From Pontiella sulfatireligans (GTDB lineage: Bacteria > Verrucomicrobiota > Kiritimatiellia > Kiritimatiellales > Pontiellaceae): a stretch of 64,000 nucleotides of DNA. Within the stretch, counting starts at the first letter, position 1. Each line of letters starts with the position of its first letter. The notes beneath the pieces are model-generated. The model made no database searches and was not told where the DNA came from. It was given only the letters and a program-made list of their open reading frames with translations. The translations under genes and the position numbers were made by a program. Location of the stretch: positions 3,100,001 through 3,164,000 of the forward strand of contig NZ_CAAHFH010000001.1 in the NCBI RefSeq assembly GCF_900890705.1. The letters are read 5' to 3'. Of the stretch, positions 45,765 to 54,894 are shown in pieces.

Positions 45765-45793
45765 ATTAAACGAACTGTGCTTAGTGATGTAAA
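45765..45793 (-). promoter_or_regulatory. Promoter of paralogue 4
   Basis: Minus strand TTTACA (45793-45788), 17 bases, TTTAAT (45770-45765). Confidence 0.65.
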
Positions 45794-45939
45794 GTGTTAT
45801 TTTTTATTTTCTCAGTTAAATTCGGGCCTGTTTTATAAGCGATCCATTAATAAAGAAGGCGCATAAGACCACAACCGACGGAAGAAGCGAGGCGCCCCGC
45901 CAGTGCACGCTTAAACAACCAGCGCGGGATATATGATTA

Positions 45940-45953
45940 AAATCGTACGATTT
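45940..45953. promoter_or_regulatory. Palindrome upstream of the redox operon, possible operator
   Basis: AAATCGTACGATTT, a perfect 14-base palindrome in the AT-rich 276-base gap between the paralogue 4 promoter and the oxidoreductase start, about 117 bases before that start. Otherwise this gap shows nothing recognisable. Confidence 0.35.
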
Positions 45954-46069
45954 AAGTATTTTAATGCTGAAATAGTCAAACGTCTGTGATTTAACTTCCC
46001 TCACTGTGACCAGAGGCGCAAAAGCATGATCAGGTTATATCCCTTTTAAAGGTTAGAACGGAGAAAAGA

Positions 46070-47848
46070 GTGAAGCCGACCGATACGAACAACCCGGAAT
46101 ATTTCCACAAAGTGGTTGATTGCCAGTATGCGTGCCCCGCGCATACCCCCGTGCCCGAATACATCCGGCTGATCGCGGCCGGCCGCTATTCCGACGCCTA
46201 CATGGTCAACTGGGAGTCGAACGTATTCCCGGGCATTCTCGGGCGCACCTGCGACCGGCCCTGCGAACCGGCCTGCCGCCGCGGGCGGGTTGAAGACAAA
46301 CCGGTGGCCATCTGCCGCCTCAAGCGCGTTTGCGCCGACATGAAGGACGACATCACGGCCCGCCTGCCAAAAATCCCCAAGGAAAAAAACGGCTTCAAGC
46401 TGGCGTTGATCGGCGCCGGCCCTTCGGCCTTGACCGTTGCGCGCGACCTAATGCCGCTGGGCTACGAAATCGATCTGTTCGAAGCCACCAGCAAAGCCGG
46501 CGGCTTCATGCGCCAACAGATTCCCTCGTTCCGTTTGCCGGCCGAGGTGATCGACGAAGAGACCGGCTATATTCTCGACATGGGCGTCAACGCCCACTTC
46601 AACACGCGCATCGAAAGCATGAAGGCGTTGCTGGAAAAGGGCTACGACGCAGTATTTGTTGGATCGGGCGCACCCAGCGGCCGCGTCTTGAAGCTGCCCG
46701 GCTACGAGCTCGACGGCGGCAAAAATGTGCAGATCGGCGTGGAGTGGCTTGCGCAGGTGGCCTTCGGGCATCAGACCGAAACCCCGAAAGACGTGATCGT
46801 GATTGGCGGAGGCAACACCGCGATGGACTGCTGCCGCACCGCGCTGCGCCTCGGAGCGGAAAACGTGAAGGTGCTGCTCCGCACGCCGATCAGCGCGATG
46901 GTCGCCTCGCCGTGGGAAATCGAGGATACGCAGGCGGAAGGGATTCCCATCCTCGAAAACCACAACCCGCTGGAATACATTGTTGAAGACGGCCAGCTGA
47001 AGGCCATGAAGTTCGAGGTCATCGAATATTCCATCGAGGATGGCCGGGAAGTTTTCACCCCCACCGGCCAATTCGAAACTGTCGGCTGTGGCCTGGTGCT
47101 GCTGGCCATCGGCCAAGCCAATGCCTTCAAGTGGATCGAGCGCGACCTCGGCATCGAGTTCAACGAAATCGGCTTGGCCAAAGTGGATGACGTAACCTAC
47201 CAATCCACCCACCCCAAGGTGTTCTTTGGCGGCGACGCCGCGTTCGGCCCCAAGAACATCATTACCGCGGTGGCGCAAGGCCATCAGGCTGCGGTGTCGA
47301 TCGATCTGTTCCTAAACGGCAAAGATCTCCAGGAGCGCCCGGACCCGAGCACCAACCTGCTCAGTCAGAAAATGGGCATCCACGAATGGAGCTATGCGAG
47401 CATGGTCTCCGAGGAAGAGCGCAACATCGTTCCGCACGTTGACCTGGACGAGGCCATCCACAGCCACACGATGGAAGTCGAACTCGGCTTCGACGCCAAA
47501 ACCGCGCTCGAGGAAGCGGAGCGCTGCCTTAACTGCGACGTTGAAACGGTCTTCACGGCCGACAAGTGCATCGAGTGCGACGCCTGCATCGACATCTGCC
47601 CGGTCGACTGCCTGACCTTCACCAAAAATGAAGAGGAAGCGCAGGTGCGGCGCAAACTGAATGTTCCGGCCCACAACCTTTCGCAAGACCTGTTTGTTTC
47701 GGAGAACCTCAATACCGGCCGCGTGATGGTGAAGGACGAAGACGTCTGCCTGCACTGCGGCCTGTGCGCCGAGCGCTGCCCCACCTCCGCGTGGGACATG
47801 CAGAAATTCCTCTACATCGCCCCCACAGCAAAACTGGAAAATGATTAG
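46070..47848 (+). CDS. GltD-like FeS flavoprotein oxidoreductase with C-terminal ferredoxin domain
   Basis: 592 residues from a GTG at 46070 (GGAGAAAAG before it). The N-terminal region carries the Cys motif of the GltD/DPYD FeS domain (CQYACPAHTPVPEYIRL, GRTCDRPCEPACRRG). It is followed by FAD- and NAD(P)-binding folds (LALIGAGPSALTVARDL; DVIVIGGGNTAMDCCRTALRLGAENV; VFFGGDAAFGPKNIITAVAQGHQAA). The C-terminus has two 4Fe-4S motifs (CIECDACIDICPVDC and CLHCGLCAERCP). Likely passes electrons between NAD(P)H and the ferredoxin-linked 2-oxoacid oxidoreductase encoded next. Confidence 0.9.
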   Translation: MKPTDTNNPEYFHKVVDCQYACPAHTPVPEYIRLIAAGRYSDAYMVNWESNVFPGILGRTCDRPCEPACRRGRVEDKPVAICRLKRVCADMKDDITARLPKIPKEKNGFKLALIGAGPSALTVARDLMPLGYEIDLFEATSKAGGFMRQQIPSFRLPAEVIDEETGYILDMGVNAHFNTRIESMKALLEKGYDAVFVGSGAPSGRVLKLPGYELDGGKNVQIGVEWLAQVAFGHQTETPKDVIVIGGGNTAMDCCRTALRLGAENVKVLLRTPISAMVASPWEIEDTQAEGIPILENHNPLEYIVEDGQLKAMKFEVIEYSIEDGREVFTPTGQFETVGCGLVLLAIGQANAFKWIERDLGIEFNEIGLAKVDDVTYQSTHPKVFFGGDAAFGPKNIITAVAQGHQAAVSIDLFLNGKDLQERPDPSTNLLSQKMGIHEWSYASMVSEEERNIVPHVDLDEAIHSHTMEVELGFDAKTALEEAERCLNCDVETVFTADKCIECDACIDICPVDCLTFTKNEEEAQVRRKLNVPAHNLSQDLFVSENLNTGRVMVKDEDVCLHCGLCAERCPTSAWDMQKFLYIAPTAKLEND

Positions 47849-47854
47849 GCACCA

Positions 47855-47920
47855 AATAACGAGTAATTCGTAATGCGTAATCAGGCTTCCGATATTTACG
47901 CATTACTCGTTACGCATTAA
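47855..47920. repeat. Degenerate heptad inverted array B
   Basis: Units TAACGAG TAATTCG TAATGCG TAATCAG (period 7) face TTTACGCATTACTCG TTACGCATTA. Lies between the first two genes of the redox operon and would form a hairpin in the transcript. Confidence 0.65.
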
Positions 47921-47933
47921 CAGGGAACCATCC

Positions 47934-49781
47934 ATGAAACGCGACATCGTCACCAATCTGTTCGTCATTAAGTTCGCCAACGTAAACGGCACCGGTTCGG
48001 CGAGCGCCAACAAACTCTTCAGCAAGTCGGTCTTCCGCATGGGCGTGCCGATCAGCCCGAAGAATATTTTCCCGTCGAACATCCAAGGCCTGCCCACGTG
48101 GTACGAAGTACGCATCAACGAAAACGGGTTCCTCGGACGGCGCGGCGGCATCGACGTCATGGTCGGCATGAACCCCCAGAGCATGGAGCGCGATATTGCC
48201 GAGGTGGAAAAAGGCGGCTACTTCGTCTACGACTCCACCAAGCCGCTCAACCCCGAACTGAAGCGCGACGACATCGACTTCATCGGCCTCCCTCTAATGG
48301 AAAAGTGCCGCGAAATGTACGAAGACCCGCGGCAGCGGCAGCTGTTCCGCAACATCATGTATGTGGGTTCACTGGCGGCGCTCTTCGGCATGAAGCTGGA
48401 CATCGCCAAACAGCTCATCGCCGAACAGTTCAAGGGCAAGGAAAAAATTATCGAAGCCAACTGCTTGGCGCTGCAAACCGGCTACGACCTCGCCAAAGAA
48501 CTGCATCGCTGCCCCATCGCCTTCCGCATCGAGACGCGCGACAAGGTGGGCAATAAGATTTTGATCGACGGCAACGAAGCCTGCGGGCTTGGCGCGGTCT
48601 ACGGCGGCGCCACCGTTTCGGCGTGGTACCCGATCACCCCCTCCACCTCGGTCATCGACAACTTTGCGCGCTACTGCCGCCGCTTCCGCATGGATCCGGA
48701 AACCGGACAGAAAAACTTTGCCATCGTGCAGGCGGAAGACGAGCTGGCGGCGATCGGCATGGTGATCGGCGCCTCGTGGAACGGCGCGCGCGCCTTCACG
48801 GCCACGAGCGGCCCCGGCCTTTCGCTGATGAACGAGTTTCTGGGATTGGCCTACTTTGCCGAGATCCCCACCGTGCTCGTCGACGTGCAGCGCGCCGGCC
48901 CGTCCACGGGCATGCCGACGCGCACCCAGCAGTCGGACGTGCTGTCGGCGGCCTATGCCTCGCACGGCGACACCAAGCACATCTGCCTCTATCCCTCCAC
49001 GCCGAAGGAATGCTTCGAGCTCACCGCCACGGCCTTCGATCTGGCCGAACGCTTCCAGACGCCCATTCTCATTCTGTCCGACCTCGATCTGGGAATGAAC
49101 GACAACATGTCGGAACCCTTCGATTGGGACGATGCGAAAAAATATGACCGGGGCAAAGTGTACAGTGAAGAGGATCTTGAAAACATGACCGAGCGCTTCG
49201 GCCGCTATCTCGACGTAGACGGCGACGGCATCCCCTACCGCACGTATCCCGGAACGCATCCCACCAAGGGCGCATTCTTCACCCGCGGCACCTCGAAAGA
49301 CGATTATGCCGTCTACACCGAGATCGGCGAAAAATACATCGGCAACATGGAGCGCATCATGCGCAAGTGGGAAACGGCCAGCAAAGAAGTGCCGAAGCCG
49401 GTTATCCGCAAAACCGAAAAACCCTGCACCGTCGGCGTGGTTTACTACGGCACATCCGAAGCATCAACGATTGAAGCCCTGCACCACCTTAACGCGATGC
49501 ACGGCATCTCGCTCGACAGCATGGGCATCAAGTCCTTCCCCTTCTCCGAAGAAGTCGGCCGCTTTATCGACGAGCATGAATATGTCTTCGTCGTCGAACA
49601 AAACCGCGATGCCCAAATGCGCACGCTGCTGATCAACGAATATAATTTTGACCCCGAGCAGCTCGTTCCGCTGCTGCACTACGACGGGAGCCCCATCACC
49701 GCCCGCTACATCCGCCACGAAATCCGCGACTGGATTCTGCAAACCACCACGGCCCCACGCCGCCGCAGCCGGTTTTATTAG
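47934..49781 (+). CDS. korA: 2-oxoacid:ferredoxin oxidoreductase, fused gamma-alpha subunit
   Basis: 615 residues. The first about 190 residues are the gamma domain (VNGTGSASANKLFSKSVFRMGVPISPKNIFPSNIQGLPTWYEVRIN). They are followed by the alpha pyrimidine-binding domain (GNEACGLGAVYGGATVSAWYPITPSTSVID, QAEDELAAIGMVIGASWNGARAFTATSGPGLSLMNE, VDVQRAGPSTGMPTRTQQSD) and the C-terminal domain II (CTVGVVYYGTSEASTIEALHHL). This is the fused KorA type. It oxidatively decarboxylates a 2-oxoacid such as 2-oxoglutarate with CoA and ferredoxin. The precise substrate is not determinable. Confidence 0.93.
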   Translation: MKRDIVTNLFVIKFANVNGTGSASANKLFSKSVFRMGVPISPKNIFPSNIQGLPTWYEVRINENGFLGRRGGIDVMVGMNPQSMERDIAEVEKGGYFVYDSTKPLNPELKRDDIDFIGLPLMEKCREMYEDPRQRQLFRNIMYVGSLAALFGMKLDIAKQLIAEQFKGKEKIIEANCLALQTGYDLAKELHRCPIAFRIETRDKVGNKILIDGNEACGLGAVYGGATVSAWYPITPSTSVIDNFARYCRRFRMDPETGQKNFAIVQAEDELAAIGMVIGASWNGARAFTATSGPGLSLMNEFLGLAYFAEIPTVLVDVQRAGPSTGMPTRTQQSDVLSAAYASHGDTKHICLYPSTPKECFELTATAFDLAERFQTPILILSDLDLGMNDNMSEPFDWDDAKKYDRGKVYSEEDLENMTERFGRYLDVDGDGIPYRTYPGTHPTKGAFFTRGTSKDDYAVYTEIGEKYIGNMERIMRKWETASKEVPKPVIRKTEKPCTVGVVYYGTSEASTIEALHHLNAMHGISLDSMGIKSFPFSEEVGRFIDEHEYVFVVEQNRDAQMRTLLINEYNFDPEQLVPLLHYDGSPITARYIRHEIRDWILQTTTAPRRRSRFY

Positions 49782-49810
49782 GCAAAATGATTATGAGCAA
49801 AATGATTTTA

Positions 49811-49883
49811 GCGCGTACTGCGCATTACGTATCGTCCTTACCTGACGGGAAGCGATACGCAGTACGAAATACGCAATACGCAG
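49811..49883. repeat. Degenerate heptad inverted array C
   Basis: Left arm GCGTACTGCGCATTACGTATCG and right arm CGATACGCAGTACGAAATACGCAATACGCAGG have a 7-base period (ATACGCA units) and are complementary. Between korA and korB. Confidence 0.65.
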
Positions 49884-49892
49884 GAGCAAACC

Positions 49893-50948
49893 ATGAGCTA
49901 TAACATCCCCGCTTTCCGCCACCCAAACCTGCCCAAGAACGACCTCGGCTATACGTCCAAGGACTACGAGGGCGCAGTTTCCACCCTCTGCGCCGGCTGC
50001 GGCCACGACTCCATCAGCGCCGCCATCATCGAAGCCTGCTTCGAAATGTCGATTCCGCCGCACCGGGTGGCCAAGCTCTCCGGCATAGGCTGCTCCTCCA
50101 AGACGCCGACCTACTTCCTCGGAAACTCGCACGGCTTCAACTCGGTCCACGGACGCATGCCCTCCGTCGCCACCGGCGCCAACATGGCCAACCGCGACCT
50201 GCTCTACATCGGCGTCTCCGGCGACGGCGACACCGCCTCCATCGGCATGGGGCAATTTGTCCACGCCGTTCGCCGCAACGTCAACATGGTCTACATCTGC
50301 GAAAACAACGGCGTCTACGGGCTTACCAAGGGACAGGACTCCGCCACGACCGACAAAGGCTCCAAAAGCAAGAAAGGCGAACCCAACGCCTTGGAGCCGA
50401 TCGACCTTTGCGCCATTGCGCTGCAGCTCGGCGCCACCTTTGTCGCCAACAGCTTTTCCGGCGACAAGGACCAGCTCGTCCCGATCATCCAGGCCGCCAT
50501 TACGCACAAGGGCTTCGCCTTCATCAACGTCATCTCGCCGTGCGTCACCTTCAACAACACCCCCGGCTCCACCAAGTCCTACGACTTCATCCGCCAGCAC
50601 ATGGCCTCCACCAACACCGTCGACTACGTCCCCCCGGCCACCGAAATCACGGCCGCCTACGACGAAGGCACCGACGAACGCGTCGCCATGCACGACGGCT
50701 CGGTCATCACCTTCCACAAGCTCGAATCCAAGCACGACATCCACAGCCGCAGCTCCGCGCTCGCGATGATGCAGGAGTTCAAGGCGGAGGACAAAGTGCT
50801 CACCGGCATCCTCTTCATCGACCAAGACTCGCAGGACATCCACGAAGCGATGAACACCACCGCCGCCGCGCCCCTGCGCAGCCTGAACGCAGACAAGCTT
50901 TGCCCCGGCTCAAGCGCCCTCGAGGAAATCAACAACATCCATCGCTAA
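49893..50948 (+). CDS. korB: 2-oxoacid:ferredoxin oxidoreductase, TPP-binding beta subunit
   Basis: 351 residues; CAGGAG precedes the ATG. STLCAGCGHDSISAAI, KLSGIGCSSKTPTYFLGNSHGFNSVHGRMPSVATGANMAN and IGVSGDGDTASIGMGQFVHAVRRNVNMVYICENNGVYGLTKGQ show the thiamine-pyrophosphate/Mg site (GDG...N). FINVISPCVTFNN and the C-terminal region are typical of KorB/VorB. Forms the heterodimer with KorA. Both in one operon with the FeS flavoprotein. Confidence 0.95.
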   Translation: MSYNIPAFRHPNLPKNDLGYTSKDYEGAVSTLCAGCGHDSISAAIIEACFEMSIPPHRVAKLSGIGCSSKTPTYFLGNSHGFNSVHGRMPSVATGANMANRDLLYIGVSGDGDTASIGMGQFVHAVRRNVNMVYICENNGVYGLTKGQDSATTDKGSKSKKGEPNALEPIDLCAIALQLGATFVANSFSGDKDQLVPIIQAAITHKGFAFINVISPCVTFNNTPGSTKSYDFIRQHMASTNTVDYVPPATEITAAYDEGTDERVAMHDGSVITFHKLESKHDIHSRSSALAMMQEFKAEDKVLTGILFIDQDSQDIHEAMNTTAAAPLRSLNADKLCPGSSALEEINNIHR

Positions 50949-51036
50949 CCTTCATTTCTGAACAGTTGCGAAACTTCTGCGTTTCAATCTTTGCAGAAAA
51001 AGATACTGTCTCTCTGTTCAATATGGGAGAGACAAA

Positions 51037-53217
51037 GTGAAAGCGAAAAGGATATTGGGCATATCGCTTGCGGCGGTCTTCTTAATCCTGATCGCGCTCG
51101 GATGCGCAATCCAATTCTGGCTGGGACCAACCCTGAAGCAATCTGCGCAACGCATTGGGTCCAAGGCGCTGGGCACATCGCTTGCGATTAACGAACTGCG
51201 CATCAATCCATTCAGAGGCACGATTCAGCTTTCGGGTTTTAGCCTGGCCAACCAAGGCATCTTCACCCACACCAACGCGGCTTCAGCAGCCAGCGCTGAA
51301 ATCCTGCTGAACATGCCGTCCCTCCTTTCGCAAAACGTGATTATCAAAAAAGTGCGGATTGAACGCCCGCAAGTCACCTTCGAGTCGAACACCAACACCT
51401 ACAACCTCGGCGAATTCATCAAAAGCGCCCGCGCGTATAAGCCCTCCTCCAAGAAGACGAAAAGCAAGAACGCCAAACAGTTCACCATCCAGTCCGTGGA
51501 AATCACTGCGGCGCGGATTACGGTCGCTCACACGGAAGAGCCGCTGCAGAACCTCACCCTCGACATTGAGCAGGCAACGGGCAGCATGGCCGATGGCAGC
51601 GTGCGCTTCACCGGACTGCAGCTCAGCAACCCCGAGCGGATTTCCAGCACCAACCTATTCTCTGTGGCGGGCCTCGACATCGCACTCGAACCGGACGCGC
51701 TGCGCTCCGCCCGGTTCCACATCCTCGACGCGCAGTTCCGCAGCCCGCGCGCCCATATGCTGACGAGCTCCAACACACAAGGCGTCAAAGGATTCACCGG
51801 CATCATCAAATACTTCGTCGGGCTAAGAAAATCGTGGAAGGCGACGCATCAAGCACAGCTGCTGGCGAAAGCATCTCAACCGGCCTCAATGAAAAGGTTT
51901 CAGCTGCACAACGTATCCTTAAACGATTTCCTGCTGAACCTGACCGATCCCTCGGCAACTAACGCTGCGGCAAAAACCAGCACGCTGGTCAGCGCGGGCA
52001 ACCTGACTCTCCAATACATGGACAACACGATTCAAGCCACCAACCTCGCTCTCCCCAATCCCTCAGGCTTTACCGCCACCAACCTGTTCCATCTGGCCAG
52101 CATCGACCTCGAGATTGAGCCGCACACGCTTTTTTCCAAACATATCGTGATCAATCAGATGAAAGCAGACTCCCCGGTCATGCATTTGCAGCAGACCGAA
52201 GAGAGAGGCAACCTATCGACATGGGAAGCAGCCGCCAGAAGCCTGTTTAAAACGGCCCCGCCCGCAGCGGTTGGCCCGCCGCCTCAAAAACAAAAGCATG
52301 TTGCAGTGGAAAACCTGCAGATCACCAATTGCGTGGTCACGCTCGCCCTGCCTGAAACCATCAAGGAAAAGTCCAAAATCGTGCATGGATGGAACCAAAT
52401 TACAAAAATGATTTCACTGCAGAAAATTAATCCCCTGCATAAATATCAAGGCAGCGGCTACGTCCCCTGCAATCCCTTTGCATTCACCCTTCTGACCTTT
52501 GCCGGCTGCACCTCGAAGCCCACAAAAGGGCTGACGGAAATACACGACATCTACCTGGGCAACCTCAAGGGATTTTCCAGCCCAAAGCTGGCCCATCTGA
52601 ATCTACTCAAAATCAAGGTCGACCCCGCCTCCAAACTAACCGGAACGCTGATCTTTACGGACGTCCTTTTCGACTCACCCACGGTATTCTATGAACGCGG
52701 ATTCCAAGTCGACAACATTAAGGCGTTCAACACCGCCATCCAGCAGATCTTAACCCTCAGCGAAGAAACACAGCCCAATGCATCATCCGGAAATGCCATG
52801 CCCGGATCCGTCGCAAAGAAACCCGGAAAGAAAATCATCATCGACCATCTGCTTGTGCAAAACGGCACGGTGCGGGCAAAGCTGTCCAAGCTCCCAACCG
52901 CGCCCATTCCCCTGCCCAACATTGAGCTTCACAACATCGGGAAAGAAGAAGGAGGATTGCAGCTCAGAAATACCTTCAGCATTCTTGGAAACACATTCTA
53001 CCACCACATCACATCCGTCGCGACCAGCGCCTCCGGGCTGATCGGCGACACCGCCAAGGGCATAGTCCACCTGCCGGGCGACGCGTGGGATTTCATCACT
53101 GGAAAAGACAAAAAAGAAGCGACTCCCCCAGAAGAAGCGCCCGAAAAAGAAGCCGGCGAGTACCACAAAAACCAGTCGCCGGCACACCATAAAAAGATTC
53201 ATGGGCGCGCGTTTTAA
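51037..53217 (+). CDS. AsmA/DUF748-like envelope protein
   Basis: 726 residues from a GTG (51037; GGGAGAGACAAA before it). Single N-terminal membrane anchor (LGISLAAVFLILIALGCAIQFWLG), then a long periplasmic chain of AsmA-like beta repeats (LGTSLAINELRINPFRGTIQLSGFSLAN; VIIKKVRIERPQVTFESNTNTYNLGEF; QSVEITAARITVAH; HVAVENLQITNCVVTLALP; KIIIDHLLVQNGTVRAKLS). The C-terminus contains a Lys/Glu-rich tail. Family members are thought to help lipid transfer or outer-membrane assembly. Stands alone downstream of korB. Confidence 0.8.
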   Translation: MKAKRILGISLAAVFLILIALGCAIQFWLGPTLKQSAQRIGSKALGTSLAINELRINPFRGTIQLSGFSLANQGIFTHTNAASAASAEILLNMPSLLSQNVIIKKVRIERPQVTFESNTNTYNLGEFIKSARAYKPSSKKTKSKNAKQFTIQSVEITAARITVAHTEEPLQNLTLDIEQATGSMADGSVRFTGLQLSNPERISSTNLFSVAGLDIALEPDALRSARFHILDAQFRSPRAHMLTSSNTQGVKGFTGIIKYFVGLRKSWKATHQAQLLAKASQPASMKRFQLHNVSLNDFLLNLTDPSATNAAAKTSTLVSAGNLTLQYMDNTIQATNLALPNPSGFTATNLFHLASIDLEIEPHTLFSKHIVINQMKADSPVMHLQQTEERGNLSTWEAAARSLFKTAPPAAVGPPPQKQKHVAVENLQITNCVVTLALPETIKEKSKIVHGWNQITKMISLQKINPLHKYQGSGYVPCNPFAFTLLTFAGCTSKPTKGLTEIHDIYLGNLKGFSSPKLAHLNLLKIKVDPASKLTGTLIFTDVLFDSPTVFYERGFQVDNIKAFNTAIQQILTLSEETQPNASSGNAMPGSVAKKPGKKIIIDHLLVQNGTVRAKLSKLPTAPIPLPNIELHNIGKEEGGLQLRNTFSILGNTFYHHITSVATSASGLIGDTAKGIVHLPGDAWDFITGKDKKEATPPEEAPEKEAGEYHKNQSPAHHKKIHGRAF

Positions 53218-53231
53218 TTTAACCCGAACCG

Positions 53232-53732
53232 CTACATTTCGTATACAGAGAGCTCGCCGGATTCAAGATCCAGCACGGCGCACGTATTGGGCGCGCCCCG
53301 CCCGGCGGTGCCTGGATTGATGCAACGGGTTTTACCGACCATGTAATCGTGCACCTCGTGCGAATGGCCGGAAAAGACAAAATCATATTCCCCGCTGTGC
53401 ACCGCTTGGCTGAAACGGCGCGAATCGTCGCTATGCAGCAGGGCAATCTGTTTGCCGGCCACCTCCACCTCGCCAAAACGGCCGAGCAGATGAATGCCAA
53501 TGTTCGACGGGAAAAACTTCCAATCGCTCGAATAGGCATCGACGTTGCCCAGCACGGCATAGACGGGAACGCCCAACGGATGGAAAACGCCGGCGAGTTC
53601 GGCAAGCACATCGCTGCCCCCGATATCGCCGCAATGGAACACCGCGCCGACCCCGGCCCTTTCCTGCATACGGGCGGCTTTTTCCACCACAGGCAGATTG
53701 CCGTGCGTATCGGATAGAATGCCAACCTTCAT
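53232..53732 (-). CDS. YfcE/MJ0936-type phosphodiesterase
   Basis: 166 residues from MKVGILSDTHGNLPVVE at 53732. The frame stays open far upstream only as antisense to argC. Metal motifs: SDTHGN, HCGDIGGSDV, VLGNVDAYS (where most have GNxD), LLHSDD, FSGHSHEVHDY and the final CINPGTAGRGAPNTCAVLDLE. Small Mn-dependent phosphodiesterase of unknown natural substrate. Divergent from argC. Confidence 0.92.
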   Translation of the reverse strand: MKVGILSDTHGNLPVVEKAARMQERAGVGAVFHCGDIGGSDVLAELAGVFHPLGVPVYAVLGNVDAYSSDWKFFPSNIGIHLLGRFGEVEVAGKQIALLHSDDSRRFSQAVHSGEYDFVFSGHSHEVHDYMVGKTRCINPGTAGRGAPNTCAVLDLESGELSVYEM

Positions 53733-53822
53733 TTTCGCACCGTCGCATATGTTAAGTTTTATGTCGATTCGCTTAGCGCTGTGGTTTAGTTTTTGCGCAC
53801 ATTTTTCAGCAAGGAGAACACG

Positions 53823-54872
53823 ATGATTAAAGCCAAGATCGTAGGCGCCGGCGGATACGGCGGTGTGGGAATTACAGAACTGCTGCTCAAGCATCCGGAA
53901 ACAGAAATCGGCTGTTTGGTGAGCCTGTCGGATACCGGGCGCAAAATGAGCGACGTGTTTCCGCATCTGCGCGGATTCTGCGATGACGTCATCGTTTCGC
54001 CCGAAAACCCCAAAACCAAAGAAGACTACGACGTGGTTTTCTATTCCACGCCCGACGGCGTCGGCATGCAGACCGCCGCCGATGAGCTGGAACGCGGCGC
54101 CAAGGTCATCGACTACAGCGGCGACTTCCGCTTCGGCACTACCGAACAGTATGCCGAATACGCCAACTTTATCGGTCTGGATCCGATGCACAAAGCCCCC
54201 GCCCTGCTGACGGAAACCGTCTACGGACTGCCCGAGCTGCACGAAATCGACGCCAACCAAATGCTCGTCGGCAACCCCGGCTGCTTTGCGGTCAGCTGCA
54301 TCCTCGGCCTTGCACCGGCCGTCAACGCCGGAATCATCGACACCAAAAGCATTATCTGCGACTGCAAGACCGGCGTCTCCGGTGCGGGGAAGAAGCCCAG
54401 CGCGGCCTTCCACTACCCCAACCGCTACGACAATATGAACGCCTACAAGCTCGCTGGCCACCAACACGTCGTCGAGGTCGAACAAGAACTCAGCGCCCTT
54501 TCCGACGAAGATGTGCAGATCACCTTCACCTCGCAGGTGGTCCCCGTCTGCCGCGGCATCATGTCCACCCTCTATGCCTCGCTCGACGGCCAGACCGCCG
54601 ACGACGTGCTGGAGATCTACCGCGAGTTCAACCAAAACAACCTGTTCGTGCGCGTGCAGGACGCCCAGACGCCCGCGAGCATCGCCGATGTGCGCGGCAC
54701 CAACTATTGCGTGCTCACCGTCGACGTCGATGCCCGCAACAACCGGCTGCGCATTGTTTCGCATATCGACAACCTCATGAAGGGCCAAGCGGGAAACGCC
54801 ATGCAAAACATGAACCTCATGTTTGGGATGGATGCTGGCACAGGACTTGCGTTTCCCGGACAGTACCCTTAA
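53823..54872 (+). CDS. argC: N-acetyl-gamma-glutamyl-phosphate reductase
   Basis: 349 residues from MIKAKIVGAGGYGGVGITELLL at 53823, with AAGGAGAACACG upstream. Arginine biosynthesis step 3 (NADPH reduction of the acyl phosphate). VGAGGYGGVG is the nucleotide-binding loop. VVFYSTPDGVGM, VIDYSGDFRF, YGLPELH, VGNPGCFAVSCILGLAPAV (catalytic Cys about residue 148) and AGHQHVVEVEQEL (catalytic His) complete it. Stand-alone; no other arg genes here. Confidence 0.95.
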   Translation: MIKAKIVGAGGYGGVGITELLLKHPETEIGCLVSLSDTGRKMSDVFPHLRGFCDDVIVSPENPKTKEDYDVVFYSTPDGVGMQTAADELERGAKVIDYSGDFRFGTTEQYAEYANFIGLDPMHKAPALLTETVYGLPELHEIDANQMLVGNPGCFAVSCILGLAPAVNAGIIDTKSIICDCKTGVSGAGKKPSAAFHYPNRYDNMNAYKLAGHQHVVEVEQELSALSDEDVQITFTSQVVPVCRGIMSTLYASLDGQTADDVLEIYREFNQNNLFVRVQDAQTPASIADVRGTNYCVLTVDVDARNNRLRIVSHIDNLMKGQAGNAMQNMNLMFGMDAGTGLAFPGQYP

Positions 54873-54894
54873 GCCTTTAGGCAAAAGCAGGTTG

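Noticed and set aside
46021..46069. Riboswitch upstream of the redox operon
   Set aside because: Only a weak A/T-rich leader with one small palindrome; no known riboswitch consensus was recognised.
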